The notes under the pieces are model-generated. The model was not told where the DNA came from. It ran no database searches and was given only the letters and a program-made list of their open reading frames with translations. A stretch of 61,343 nt of DNA from an uncultured Eubacteriales bacterium (lineage in GTDB: Bacteria > Bacillota > Clostridia > Oscillospirales > Oscillospiraceae): positions 1 to 61,343 of the forward strand of contig URCB01000008.1 of assembly GCA_900546255.1 (NCBI GenBank). The letters run 5' to 3'. Numbering within the stretch: the stretch's first letter is position 1; every line of letters begins with the position of its first letter. The position numbers and the translations under genes are program-made. Of this stretch, positions 15,782 through 23,813 are shown one piece after another.

Positions 15782-17206
15782 ATGGTATTCAGCAGTTTCA
15801 CCTTTTTATTTCTATTCTTCCCGTTGCTGTTGATTGTGTATTTTTTCCCGTTGTTTCGAAAGCGGTCTATACGGAATGGGATCTTACTTGTGTTCAGCCT
15901 AATTTTCTATAGTTTTGGTGGCTGGCGGTTGATGCCAATCATCCTTCTGTCCATTGCTATGAATTACGTCTTCGGGCGTTTGGCTGACGCAGAACACGCG
16001 CAACGTGTACGCAAAGCAGCCGTAGTCGCTTCCGTCGTCTGCAATCTTCTCTTACTATTTGTGTTCAAGTATCTCGGTTTCACCACAGAAATGCTTCACC
16101 AGTTGTTTCCTGGAATTCCAGTGGCGGAACTCGTGCTTCCTATTGGGATCTCTTTCTATACGTTCCAAAGCCTGAGTTACACCATTGATGTCTTCCGGGG
16201 TGAGGTAAATGCTGAGAAAAACATCCTTCGACTAGCGCTTTATATTGCGCTGTTCCCTCAACTGGTAGCAGGGCCTATCGTTCGATACACCACCATCGAA
16301 GGGGAATTACGTCACCGGAAGGAAACCTGGGAAAATTTTGAGCAAGGCATTTCACGCTTCCTATTTGGTTTCGCGAAAAAGGTCCTTTTGGCCAATACCT
16401 TTGGTCAGGTCGCAGATGGGATTTTTGGCCAGAATCCAGATCAGTTGGCCACAAGCGCAGCTTGGCTTGGCGTAATAGCCTATACTTTGCAAATCTATTT
16501 CGATTTTTCCGGTTATTCTGACATGGCCATTGGTCTGGGTTGTGTTTTCGGCTTCCATTTCCCAGAAAACTTTAACTACCCTTACATTGCAGCGTCGGTC
16601 AAAGATTTTTGGCGCAGGTGGCATATTTCCCTAAGTTCTTGGTTCCGAGATTATCTGTATATTCCGTTGGGCGGAAACCGTGGTTCCAAAGGCAAGCATA
16701 TCCGTAACCTTCTCATTGTCTGGGGCCTGACAGGTTTTTGGCACGGAGCCGCATGGACCTTTCTTTTGTGGGGGCTATACTATGCCGTACTGCTCATCGG
16801 TGAGCAATATCTTTGGGGGGATCTCTTAAAACGGCTGCCTAAAGTAGTGCAGCATGGTTACGCCCTGTTCTTGATCCTCCTTGGCTGGTTGATTTTCCGG
16901 TCCACGGATCTGCACCAGATACAAACATTTCTCTCTATCCTGTTCGGCGCCGCAGGGACAGGGGGCTGGGACCACCAAACAACTTACTATTTATTGGAGT
17001 TCCGTTGGGAGTTTCTCTTTGGCATACTTGCGGCTTTACCGCTCAAAAAATATGTCATCCGTTTGGCCGAAAATGGTTCCCACCCAAAAGCAGGCACATT
17101 CCTGCTCACTTGGGGAAAACCTGCTCTGGCATTGACCTTAGGCGGTTTGTCCGTCCTTTCCCTGGTTAGCACAGGGTATAACCCGTTCATCTATTTCCAG
17201 TTTTAA
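15782..17206 (+). CDS. MBOAT-family membrane O-acyltransferase (AlgI/DltB-like)
   Basis: Polytopic membrane enzyme of 474 residues that moves an acyl (often acetyl) group across the membrane onto an extracellular polymer. Family hallmarks are the N-terminal VFSSFTFLFLFFPLLLIVYF, DFSGYSDMAIGLG (about 240-252), FWRRWHISLSSWFRDYLYIPLGG (about 278-300) and the catalytic His in LTGFWHGAAWTFLLWG. Base composition and codon use are visibly lower in G+C than the aro and his operons, which suggests acquisition. It is followed 11 bp later by a DHHW protein, the usual partner that passes the acyl group to the glycan. The acceptor polymer is unknown. Confidence 0.9.
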   Translation: MVFSSFTFLFLFFPLLLIVYFFPLFRKRSIRNGILLVFSLIFYSFGGWRLMPIILLSIAMNYVFGRLADAEHAQRVRKAAVVASVVCNLLLLFVFKYLGFTTEMLHQLFPGIPVAELVLPIGISFYTFQSLSYTIDVFRGEVNAEKNILRLALYIALFPQLVAGPIVRYTTIEGELRHRKETWENFEQGISRFLFGFAKKVLLANTFGQVADGIFGQNPDQLATSAAWLGVIAYTLQIYFDFSGYSDMAIGLGCVFGFHFPENFNYPYIAASVKDFWRRWHISLSSWFRDYLYIPLGGNRGSKGKHIRNLLIVWGLTGFWHGAAWTFLLWGLYYAVLLIGEQYLWGDLLKRLPKVVQHGYALFLILLGWLIFRSTDLHQIQTFLSILFGAAGTGGWDHQTTYYLLEFRWEFLFGILAALPLKKYVIRLAENGSHPKAGTFLLTWGKPALALTLGGLSVLSLVSTGYNPFIYFQF

Positions 17207-17217
17207 GGAGGGTCTGC

Positions 17218-18399
17218 ATGAAATACGTGTCACGGATTCTTTTTATCGGCGGATTCCTTTTCGCTCTCTTTGCAATTCCTCTGGTGACCCTCTTAAAACC
17301 GGTGGAACAGATCTCTATCTATGAGCAAAGGACTCTGGCAACTGCTCCGACATTTTCTGGTCAAGGCGTATGGGACGGCAGCTACTTCAACGAATGGGAG
17401 ACCGTCCTGTCAGACCACATTGCGCTGCGAGACACCATGCTGAAAGCGCACACCCGCTTAGACCTTCTTTTGGGACGACCAGTCGTCAACCAAATTGTAA
17501 CCACAGAAGACAAATTACTTCCCTTTTTCAGCTTCACCTACTGGGACTTGTCTGCGCTTTCTGAGGACGCGAAAAAAGCTGCCCAAGACTATCAGGCATT
17601 GAACGAAGCCATCCAATCCTATGGTGGATATTTCCTCTATGTAGGACTCCCACAGCATAACACATACTTTTCCTCCAGCTACCCCGAGTATTTAGACAGC
17701 AGGCAGTGGCAGACCACCGTGATCCGCACCGAGTTTTCCTCTGCCATGGCGGAGGCATCGGTTCCGTTCTTAAATATGACGGAGCAATACCAAGCCATGG
17801 GAAACCCTGAAAACTACTATTTCAAAACAGATCACCACTATTCCTATCTCGGCGCCTACGCTGCCTACCAAACGATTTTGGAGATCATCCACGCACAAAC
17901 CGGGTGGGACATCCCCGTCATGGAAAAAGAGGATCTCATCTGGGAAACCCTTCCCAACCCGTTTTTGGGAAGTTCAAACCGGAAACTATATGGGTTATTC
18001 CCCACGGATGACAAAGTAGAAATCGCCTATCCCAAAACCGAGATTCCTTTCTCCAGAACGGACAACGGCAACCCCGTGCCTGCACAACTCTATACCATTC
18101 CAGAACAAGAGGATGCCACGGCAAACTATACGACATATATGGGAGGCGATATTGGGGAAACCATTCTGCAAACCAACCGCCCATCTCTAAAAACTGCCCT
18201 GATTGTTGGCGACTCTTTTACCAATGCCTTGGAAACCCTTCTCTGGACCGGATTTGACGAGACCCGAAGTTTAGATTATCGGCATTACAAAGGGGAATCC
18301 TTGATCGACTATGTTCAAACCTATCAGCCAGATGTTGTCCTGATCGTGCGAGACGAAAGCCTTTATCTATCTCTAGAGGGCAACGGCGCCGTTTTTTAA
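17218..18399 (+). CDS. DHHW-family (AlgX/AlgJ-like) exported protein
   Basis: A 393-residue protein with an N-terminal signal anchor (about 5-27) and an extracellular domain. The KTDHHYSYLGAY motif near 200 contains the DHHW-type Asp-His pair, and VGDSFTNAL near 340 supplies the serine of an SGNH-like hydrolase fold. The usual fourth residue Trp is replaced by Tyr. Proteins of this type acylate exopolysaccharide or wall polymer together with an MBOAT pump, and it lies 11 bp downstream of one with AGGAGGG upstream. Low G+C like its partner. Start and end are clear; the substrate is not. Confidence 0.85.
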   Translation: MKYVSRILFIGGFLFALFAIPLVTLLKPVEQISIYEQRTLATAPTFSGQGVWDGSYFNEWETVLSDHIALRDTMLKAHTRLDLLLGRPVVNQIVTTEDKLLPFFSFTYWDLSALSEDAKKAAQDYQALNEAIQSYGGYFLYVGLPQHNTYFSSSYPEYLDSRQWQTTVIRTEFSSAMAEASVPFLNMTEQYQAMGNPENYYFKTDHHYSYLGAYAAYQTILEIIHAQTGWDIPVMEKEDLIWETLPNPFLGSSNRKLYGLFPTDDKVEIAYPKTEIPFSRTDNGNPVPAQLYTIPEQEDATANYTTYMGGDIGETILQTNRPSLKTALIVGDSFTNALETLLWTGFDETRSLDYRHYKGESLIDYVQTYQPDVVLIVRDESLYLSLEGNGAVF

Positions 18400-18440
18400 C
18401 CCTTTTTTCGACTTTCATTTTCTCAAGGAGTGAGGATTCC

Positions 18441-18500
18441 ATGCAATATCTACGCACCAAGAAGGCCGTAGCCACGGCAAATCCCACAGAAAGGAAGTGA
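18441..18500 (+). CDS. Short ORF (19 aa) upstream of the Vat-like gene
   Basis: ATG at 18441 follows AAGGAG by 10 bp and encodes a basic 19-residue peptide (MQYLRTKKAV..., ending ERK). It stops 32 bp before the Vat-type gene. It could be a leader peptide of the kind found before inducible resistance genes, or a remnant. No clear sequestering hairpin over the downstream AGGAGG could be found by eye, so a regulatory role is only possible. Confidence 0.35.
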   Translation: MQYLRTKKAVATANPTERK

Positions 18501-18532
18501 TGCCATCCCACAACACCTAGGAGGAACAAAAC

Positions 18533-19192
18533 ATGTTTGACATTCCAGACCCCAACACGGTCTTTCCCAACGAATACAAGACGTCCTGTTTCCTGAAAAA
18601 CGTCATCACCGCCCCCAACATCCACGTGGGGGACTACACCTATTACGACGACCTGGAACACCCCACGGAGTTTCAGCAGCGCAACGTCCTCTTCAACTAC
18701 CCCGCGTTTGGGGACCAGCTGATCATCGGCAAGTTCTGCGCCATCGCCGCGGGGACAAAGTTCATCATGGGCCCCGCCAACCACCGGATCAGCAGCGTCA
18801 CCACCTACCCCTTCCACGTCTTCGGCGGGGTGTGGGCGGAGAACACCCCGCCCCACCTGGACCAGCTCCCCCGGAAGGGGGACATCGTGGTGGGCAACGA
18901 CGTGTGGATCGGCCGGGAGAGCGTGATCCTCCCCGGGGTGACCATTGGGGACGGGGCCATCGTGGCCGCCTACTCCGTGGTCACCCGAGACGTGCCCCCC
19001 TACACCCTGGCCGGGGGCAACCCCGCCCGGCCCCTGAAGCCCCGGTTTGACCCGGAGCTCACCCAGCTGCTCCTGGCCTTCCGGTGGTGGGACCTGCCCT
19101 CGAAGGAACTGGCGGCCACCTTGCCCCTGCTCTGCGAGGAGGACCTAGAGAAGGTGCGGCAGGTGCTGCGGGCCCGGGTGGGGCAAACGTAA
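18533..19192 (+). CDS. Vat-family xenobiotic O-acetyltransferase (left-handed beta helix)
   Basis: A 219-residue hexapeptide-repeat acetyltransferase. The N terminus (DPNTVFPNEYKT, GDYTYYDD) and the MGPANHRISSVTTYPFHVFG segment match streptogramin A acetyltransferases and related chloramphenicol (XAT) enzymes; the His in ANHR is the catalytic base of the family. The hexapeptide core (IVVGNDVWIGRESVILPGV...) and a helical tail complete the fold. Substrate cannot be decided from sequence; many chromosomal members are housekeeping. Unlike the two genes before it, G+C is high. AGGAGG lies 9 bp before the ATG. Confidence 0.83.
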   Translation: MFDIPDPNTVFPNEYKTSCFLKNVITAPNIHVGDYTYYDDLEHPTEFQQRNVLFNYPAFGDQLIIGKFCAIAAGTKFIMGPANHRISSVTTYPFHVFGGVWAENTPPHLDQLPRKGDIVVGNDVWIGRESVILPGVTIGDGAIVAAYSVVTRDVPPYTLAGGNPARPLKPRFDPELTQLLLAFRWWDLPSKELAATLPLLCEEDLEKVRQVLRARVGQT

Positions 19193-19208
19193 GCCCCATC
19201 CTGTGGAG

Positions 19209-19255
19209 AAAAACCATCAAGACCACCGGTTTTCCCGGTGGTCTTGATGGTTTTT
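19209..19255. terminator. Bidirectional terminator between the Vat-like gene and the his operon
   Basis: A 21-bp perfect stem (AAAAACCATCAAGACCACCGG with its complement) and 5-nt loop, with A-tract on one side and T-tract on the other, serving convergent transcripts. The stop codon of the small ORF at 19254 lies inside its edge. Confidence 0.93.
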
Positions 19256-19373
19256 AGGTGGGGTCTTTGGGGATCTGTTCCTGGTTCGTGTCTTCTGTCT
19301 CGTCCGGTTTCTTGTCCTGGTCGAGGATCTCTTCAAAAATCAGGGCCAGGGGCAAGCCGGAGGCTTCGTCCAT
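19254..19373 (-). CDS. Small acidic protein (39 aa) at the end of the histidine operon
   Basis: A 40-codon frame with AAAGGAG 6 bp before the ATG, 17 bp after the hisIE stop. The product starts MDEASGLPLALIFEEILDQD and is strongly acidic with a short hydrophobic LPLALIF stretch. I do not recognise it. Position, ribosome binding site and a stop that sits in the operon terminator suggest a real cotranscribed small gene. It is below common length cut-offs. Confidence 0.6.
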   Translation of the reverse strand: MDEASGLPLALIFEEILDQDKKPDETEDTNQEQIPKDPT

Positions 19374-19390
19374 AGCGGTCTCCTTTCCCC

Positions 19391-20047
19391 TCAGGTCATC
19401 TTCTCCTGCTTCACCTTTTTGTCGATGACGTGCCGGGAGGCCAGCTCGTCCCGGACCTCCTCCAGGCTGATGCCCAGCTGGAGCATGAGGACCATCACAT
19501 GGTAGGCCAGGTCGGCGATCTCGTAGATGGTCTCCTTCTTGTCCTCGGCCTTGCCGGCGATGATGACTTCGGTGGACTCCTCCCCCACCTTTTTGAGGAT
19601 CTTGTCGATGCCCTTCTCAAAGAGGTAGGAGGTGTAGGACCCCTCCTTGGGACTCTCCTTCCGGCCCTGGAGCATGTCCATGAGGCCCTGGAGGGTGAAG
19701 GCGGTGTTCTCCTCGCTCTCGAACAGGGGGTTGTGGAAGCAGGACTCGGCGCCGGTGTGGCAGGCGGGCCCCTCCTTGTTCACCCGGACCACCAGGGCAT
19801 CGTAGTCGCAGTCGGCGGTGATGTCGATGATGTGCTGCACCGCCCCGGAGGTCTCCCCCTTCCGCCACAGCTCCTGGCGGGAGCGGCTCCAGAAGTAGGT
19901 GCGCTCCTCCTTGATGGAGATGTCCAGGCTCTCCTTGTTCATGTAGGCCAGGGTAAGCACCTGGCCGGTGGTCCCATCCACCACGATGGCGGGGATGAGG
20001 CCCTTCTCGTCAAACTTCAGTTGTTCCATGGTCTGCTTGTCCAGCAT
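19391..20047 (-). CDS. hisIE: Phosphoribosyl-AMP cyclohydrolase / phosphoribosyl-ATP pyrophosphatase
   Basis: Fused HisI-HisE catalysing steps three and two of histidine synthesis. The HisI domain (1-115) shows LAYMNKESL, FWSRSRQELWRKGE and the zinc cysteines in CDYDA and ACHTGAESCFHN. The HisE domain (about 120-218) shows YTSYLFEKGIDKILKKVGEE and the acidic helix AEDKKETIYEIADLAYH. The start at 20047 is preferred over 20065 because AAGGAG lies 8 bp before it. It follows hisF by 21 bp. Confidence 0.95.
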   Translation of the reverse strand: MLDKQTMEQLKFDEKGLIPAIVVDGTTGQVLTLAYMNKESLDISIKEERTYFWSRSRQELWRKGETSGAVQHIIDITADCDYDALVVRVNKEGPACHTGAESCFHNPLFESEENTAFTLQGLMDMLQGRKESPKEGSYTSYLFEKGIDKILKKVGEESTEVIIAGKAEDKKETIYEIADLAYHVMVLMLQLGISLEEVRDELASRHVIDKKVKQEKMT

Positions 20048-20068
20048 GGCTTTTCTCCTTCCCAATCG

Positions 20069-20824
20069 TCAGCGCACGGGGATGCTGTGGTCCCGCAGGG
20101 TCTGTTTCAGGTGGGGGATGGCAATCTCCCCAAAGTGGAACACCGAGGCCGCCAGCCCCGCGTCCACCCCAGGCAGGGTCTGGAAGAGGTCCACAAAGTC
20201 CTGGACCTTCCCCGCGCCCCCGGAGGCGATCACCGGGACCTTCACCGCCTGGCACACGGCGGCCAGCATCTCCAGGTCAAAACCCCCTTTGACCCCGTCG
20301 GTGTCGATGGAGTTGACCACCACTTCCCCGGCGCCCAGGTCCACGCAGTGGCGGATCCAGCCGATGGCCTCCATGCCCGTGTCGTCCCGGCCCCCCCGGG
20401 CAAAGACCCGGAACTGGCCGTCCACCCGCTTGACGTCTGCCGACAGGACCACACACTGGCTGCCGTAGCGCAGGGCGGCCTGGCGGATGAGGTCGGGGTT
20501 GCGGATAGCCCCGGAGTTGACGCTGACCTTGTCGGCCCCGCATTTCAGGACCCGGTCAAAGTCGTCCAGGGTGTTGATGCCCCCGCCCACGGTCAGGGGG
20601 ATGAAGACCCGGCTGGCCGTCTGGCGCAGGATGTCGGTGAAGAGGCTGCGGCCCTCGGCGGAGGCGGTGATGTCGTAAAAGACCAGCTCGTCGGCCCCGC
20701 TCTTGGTGTAGTACTCCGCCAGCTCCACCGGGGAGTTCACGTCGTGAAGGCCCTGGAAGTTGACCCCCTTCACCACCCGGCCGTCCTTCACGTCCAGGCA
20801 GGGGATGATGCGTTTGGTGATCAT
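20069..20824 (-). CDS. hisF: Imidazole glycerol phosphate synthase, cyclase subunit
   Basis: With HisH it converts PRFAR plus ammonia to imidazole glycerol phosphate and AICAR. The beta-alpha barrel carries IIPCLDVKDGRVVKGVNF (catalytic Asp), FYDITAS, GGGINTLDDF, the second catalytic Asp in SIDTDGVKGGFD, and IASGGAGK. The 251-residue length is exact for the family. Overlaps hisA by 4 bp. Confidence 0.98.
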   Translation of the reverse strand: MITKRIIPCLDVKDGRVVKGVNFQGLHDVNSPVELAEYYTKSGADELVFYDITASAEGRSLFTDILRQTASRVFIPLTVGGGINTLDDFDRVLKCGADKVSVNSGAIRNPDLIRQAALRYGSQCVVLSADVKRVDGQFRVFARGGRDDTGMEAIGWIRHCVDLGAGEVVVNSIDTDGVKGGFDLEMLAAVCQAVKVPVIASGGAGKVQDFVDLFQTLPGVDAGLAASVFHFGEIAIPHLKQTLRDHSIPVR

Positions 20825-21546
20825 AGCTGCGCTCCTTTCCCCAGGGCAATGGCCTGGGCCAGGTCGATGGCCCCGGTGTAATAGGCCTTGCCGATGATGG
20901 CCCCGGCCACCCCGGCCTCCTTCAGGGCCCGGATGTCCTCCAGGGAGGACACGCCTCCCGAGGCGATGATGTCCATAGAATACCGCTGGGCCAGGGTGCG
21001 GTAGAGGGCCCGGTTGGTCCCCTCCATGGCCCCGTCCCGGGAGATGTCGGTGCAGATCATGGTGCGCACCCCCAGGGCCTGCATCTGGTCAAAGAAGGTC
21101 TCCCAGGTGTTCTGGCTGGTCTCCAGCCAGCCTTTGATGGCCACCTTGCCGTCCTTCAGATCGGCCCCCACGGCGATCTTGTCGCCGTACTGGGCCACCG
21201 CCTGGGCGGTGAAGTCCGGGTCGGTGACGGCGGCGGTGCCCAAAATCACCCGGCTGGCCCCGGCCTCCAGGTACCGGCGGACGGTGTCCATACTGCGGAT
21301 GCCGCCCCCCACCTCCACGAAGAGGCCGGTCTGGGCGGCGATCCGTTCGATGGTGGGCAGGTTGGTGGTCTGGCCGGTCTTGGCCCCCTCCAGGTCCACC
21401 AGGTGGAGGTGGGTGGCCCCGGCGGCCTCAAACTGCGCCACGGTGTGCAGGGGGTCGGCGTCGTAGACCGTCATCTGGTTGTAGTCCCCCTGGTACAGGC
21501 GGACGGCCTGGCCCCCGAAGAGGTCGATGGCAGGCAGAATGATCAT
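20821..21546 (-). CDS. hisA: ProFAR isomerase (HisA)
   Basis: Isomerises the N'-phosphoribosylformimino intermediate before HisF. A barrel paralogous to HisF: N-terminal ILPAIDLFGGQAVRL, HLVDLEGAK, VGGGIRSMDTV, the second Asp in CTDISRDGAMEG and IASGGVSS. Length 241, normal. Lies 1 bp after the hisH stop. Confidence 0.97.
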   Translation of the reverse strand: MIILPAIDLFGGQAVRLYQGDYNQMTVYDADPLHTVAQFEAAGATHLHLVDLEGAKTGQTTNLPTIERIAAQTGLFVEVGGGIRSMDTVRRYLEAGASRVILGTAAVTDPDFTAQAVAQYGDKIAVGADLKDGKVAIKGWLETSQNTWETFFDQMQALGVRTMICTDISRDGAMEGTNRALYRTLAQRYSMDIIASGGVSSLEDIRALKEAGVAGAIIGKAYYTGAIDLAQAIALGKGAQL

Positions 21547-21547
21547 C

Positions 21548-22168
21548 TCACCAGCTCCCTTCGCAGAAGGTTTTCAGAATGGCCAGGCCCACGTCCCCGC
21601 TCTTTTCCGGGTGGAACTGGCAGCCCATCACGTTGCCCCTGGCCACGGCGGCGGTGAGCTGGGCCCCGTACTCTGTGGTGGCGATCACCGCCGGGGCGCA
21701 GTCGGTGGCGTAGTAGGAGTGGACGAAGTAGACGCAGTCCCCCTCCTCCACCGAGGCCAGCAGGGGGTGGCGCACCCCCCCGGGGAAGTGGAGGGCGTTC
21801 CATCCGATGTGGGGAATCTTATAGTCGGCGGGGATGACCCCCTCCATGGGGACCACCTTCCCCGGGATCAGGCCTAAGCCCTTCCAGGTGCCAAACTCGT
21901 GGCTCTCCTCAAAGAGCAGCTGCATCCCCAGGCAGATGCCCATGAGGGGCTTGCCGGCGGCGGCCTCCTCCTGGATGACCCGGTCCAGCCCGGTCTGGCG
22001 GAGCTTGGCCGCCGCGTCGGCGAAGGCCCCCACCCCCGGCAGGAAGAGCTTATCCGCCTGGCGGAGGAGGGCCGGGTCGCCGGTGACCACCGGCTGCTGG
22101 CCGATGGCCTCCAAGGAACGGCAGAGGGAGAAGAGGTTCCCCACGCCGTAATCAATCACTGCAATCAT
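21548..22168 (-). CDS. hisH: Imidazole glycerol phosphate synthase, glutamine amidotransferase subunit
   Basis: Class I glutamine amidotransferase that feeds ammonia to HisF. The nucleophile Cys is in GICLGMQLLF, with the oxyanion PGVGAF upstream and the His-Glu pair in CQFHPEKSG. The start at 22168 gives the canonical MIAVIDYGVGNLFS N terminus and overlaps the hisB stop by 4 bp; in-frame sequence further upstream belongs to hisB in another frame. Length 206. Confidence 0.97.
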   Translation of the reverse strand: MIAVIDYGVGNLFSLCRSLEAIGQQPVVTGDPALLRQADKLFLPGVGAFADAAAKLRQTGLDRVIQEEAAAGKPLMGICLGMQLLFEESHEFGTWKGLGLIPGKVVPMEGVIPADYKIPHIGWNALHFPGGVRHPLLASVEEGDCVYFVHSYYATDCAPAVIATTEYGAQLTAAVARGNVMGCQFHPEKSGDVGLAILKTFCEGSW

Positions 22169-22749
22169 ACGAGACTTCCTTTCGTGGAGGGGATGTCGTC
22201 GTCCCCCGTGAGGGCCACCGCCTGCTTCAGGCTGCGGCCGGCGGCCTTGAAGACCCCCTCCAGGATGTGGTGGCTGTTCTCCCCCGCCACCTTTCGCAGG
22301 TGGAGGGTGCAGCCGGCTTTCCGGGTGAAGGCCAGCCAAAACTCCTTGGCCAGCTCTGTGTCAAAGGTGCCCACCTTGGCCGTGGGCAGGGCCACGTCCC
22401 AGCAGAGCATCCCCCGGCCGGAGAGGTCCACCGCCCCCAGGATGAGGGTCTCATCCATGGGCAGCAGGCTCTGGCCGAAGCGCTCCACCCCCCGCATCTC
22501 CCCCAGGGCCTGGGCGAAGGCCTGCCCCAGGCAGATGCCCACGTCCTCCACGGTGTGGTGGTCGTCCACCCAGGTGTCCCCGGTGCAGGTGACGGTGAGG
22601 TCAAACTTCCCGTGGCGGGCAAAGCCGGTGAGCATGTGGTCGAAGAACCCCACCCCGGTGCGGATGTCATAGCGGCCGGTGCCGTCTAGGTTCACGGTGA
22701 GGGTGATGTCGGTCTCCCCGGTTTTCCGGGTGACTTGGGCTTGGCGCAT
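22165..22749 (-). CDS. hisB: Imidazoleglycerol-phosphate dehydratase
   Basis: Dehydrates imidazole glycerol phosphate. The two manganese-binding histidine clusters are seen as FFDHMLTGFARHG with DDHHTVEDVG, and again in ENSHHILEGVFKA. At 194 residues it is the monofunctional dehydratase, without the histidinol-phosphatase domain of the enterobacterial fusion. No histidinol phosphatase gene is present in this operon, so that step must be encoded elsewhere. Confidence 0.97.
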   Translation of the reverse strand: MRQAQVTRKTGETDITLTVNLDGTGRYDIRTGVGFFDHMLTGFARHGKFDLTVTCTGDTWVDDHHTVEDVGICLGQAFAQALGEMRGVERFGQSLLPMDETLILGAVDLSGRGMLCWDVALPTAKVGTFDTELAKEFWLAFTRKAGCTLHLRKVAGENSHHILEGVFKAAGRSLKQAVALTGDDDIPSTKGSLV

Positions 22750-23813
22750 CAGGCTCCCTCCTCCTTTAAAATGGTCTGGACCACCGCCAGGAAGGCCTCC
22801 ATCTCTGCCGGGGTGCCGATGGTCACCCGGTTGTAGGCGGCGATGGCGGGGTCGGAGAAGTGGCGGATCAGAACCCCCTTCTCCTTGCACTTGCGGTACA
22901 GGGTCTCCCCGGCCACCTTGGGGTGGGTCACGAAGAGGAAGTTGGCCTGGGAGTCCGGCAGGGTGAAGCCCAGGGCCCGGAGGGCCTGGGCAGTCTTCTC
23001 CCGGGTGGCCATGATCTCCCGGGCCTTCTCCCGGAAGTACCCGTCGGAGTCCACCGCCGCCTGGCCCAGCTTCAGGGTGAGGCGGTTGACGTTGTAGGGG
23101 TTGGTGGAGTACTTGAGCTTCTCCAGGTCCTGGATCAGGGCACGGCTGCCCAGGGCGAAGCCCAGCCGGGCCCCGGCCATGGACCGGGACTTGGAATAGG
23201 TCATCACCACCAGGAGGTTTTCATACCTCTGGAGCAGGGGCACGGCGGAGTCCGCCCCGAAGTCCACGTAGGCCTCGTCCACCACCACCACATGGTCGGG
23301 GTTGGCGGCCACGATGGCCTCCACCTGGTCCAAGGGCAGGGCGATCCCGGTGGGGGCGTTGGGGTTGGGGAAGACGGTGAGTTTCCCCTTCCCCTGCATC
23401 CCCGCCACGTCCAGGGTGAAGTCCTCCCGGAGGGGGACGGTCTCATAGGCCACTCCGTGGAGGTTGGCAAACACGGGGTAAAAGCTGTAAGTCAGGGCGG
23501 GGAACACCGCCCCGTCGGCCCCGAAAGCCATGAAGGCGAAGTTCAAGATATCGTCCGACCCGTTGGAGAGGAAGACCTGCCCCGCCTCCACCCCGTAGAG
23601 TTCTGCCAGCTTGGCCCGCAGGGCGGTGCCCTCCGGGTCGGAGTACAGCCGCAGGTCGGCCAGGTCCTGCTCCGTCAGGGCCGCCAGCACCGCCGGGGCG
23701 GGGGGGTAGGGGGACTCATTGGTGTTGAGTTTGATGTACTGCCGGTCCCGGGGCTGCTCCCCGGGGGTGTACGCCTCCAGCCCGGCGTACTGGGGGTGGA
23801 GGAAGCGGCTCAT
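22749..23813 (-). CDS. hisC: Histidinol-phosphate aminotransferase
   Basis: PLP-dependent fold-type I aminotransferase. Visible are the N-terminal KLNTNESPYPPAPAV, FLSNGSDDILNFAF, NPNAPTG, the DEAYVDF strand, and the Schiff-base lysine in MTYSKSRSMAGARLGF. Length 354. It overlaps both hisB (1 bp) and hisD (4 bp). Confidence 0.97.
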   Translation of the reverse strand: MSRFLHPQYAGLEAYTPGEQPRDRQYIKLNTNESPYPPAPAVLAALTEQDLADLRLYSDPEGTALRAKLAELYGVEAGQVFLSNGSDDILNFAFMAFGADGAVFPALTYSFYPVFANLHGVAYETVPLREDFTLDVAGMQGKGKLTVFPNPNAPTGIALPLDQVEAIVAANPDHVVVVDEAYVDFGADSAVPLLQRYENLLVVMTYSKSRSMAGARLGFALGSRALIQDLEKLKYSTNPYNVNRLTLKLGQAAVDSDGYFREKAREIMATREKTAQALRALGFTLPDSQANFLFVTHPKVAGETLYRKCKEKGVLIRHFSDPAIAAYNRVTIGTPAEMEAFLAVVQTILKEEGA

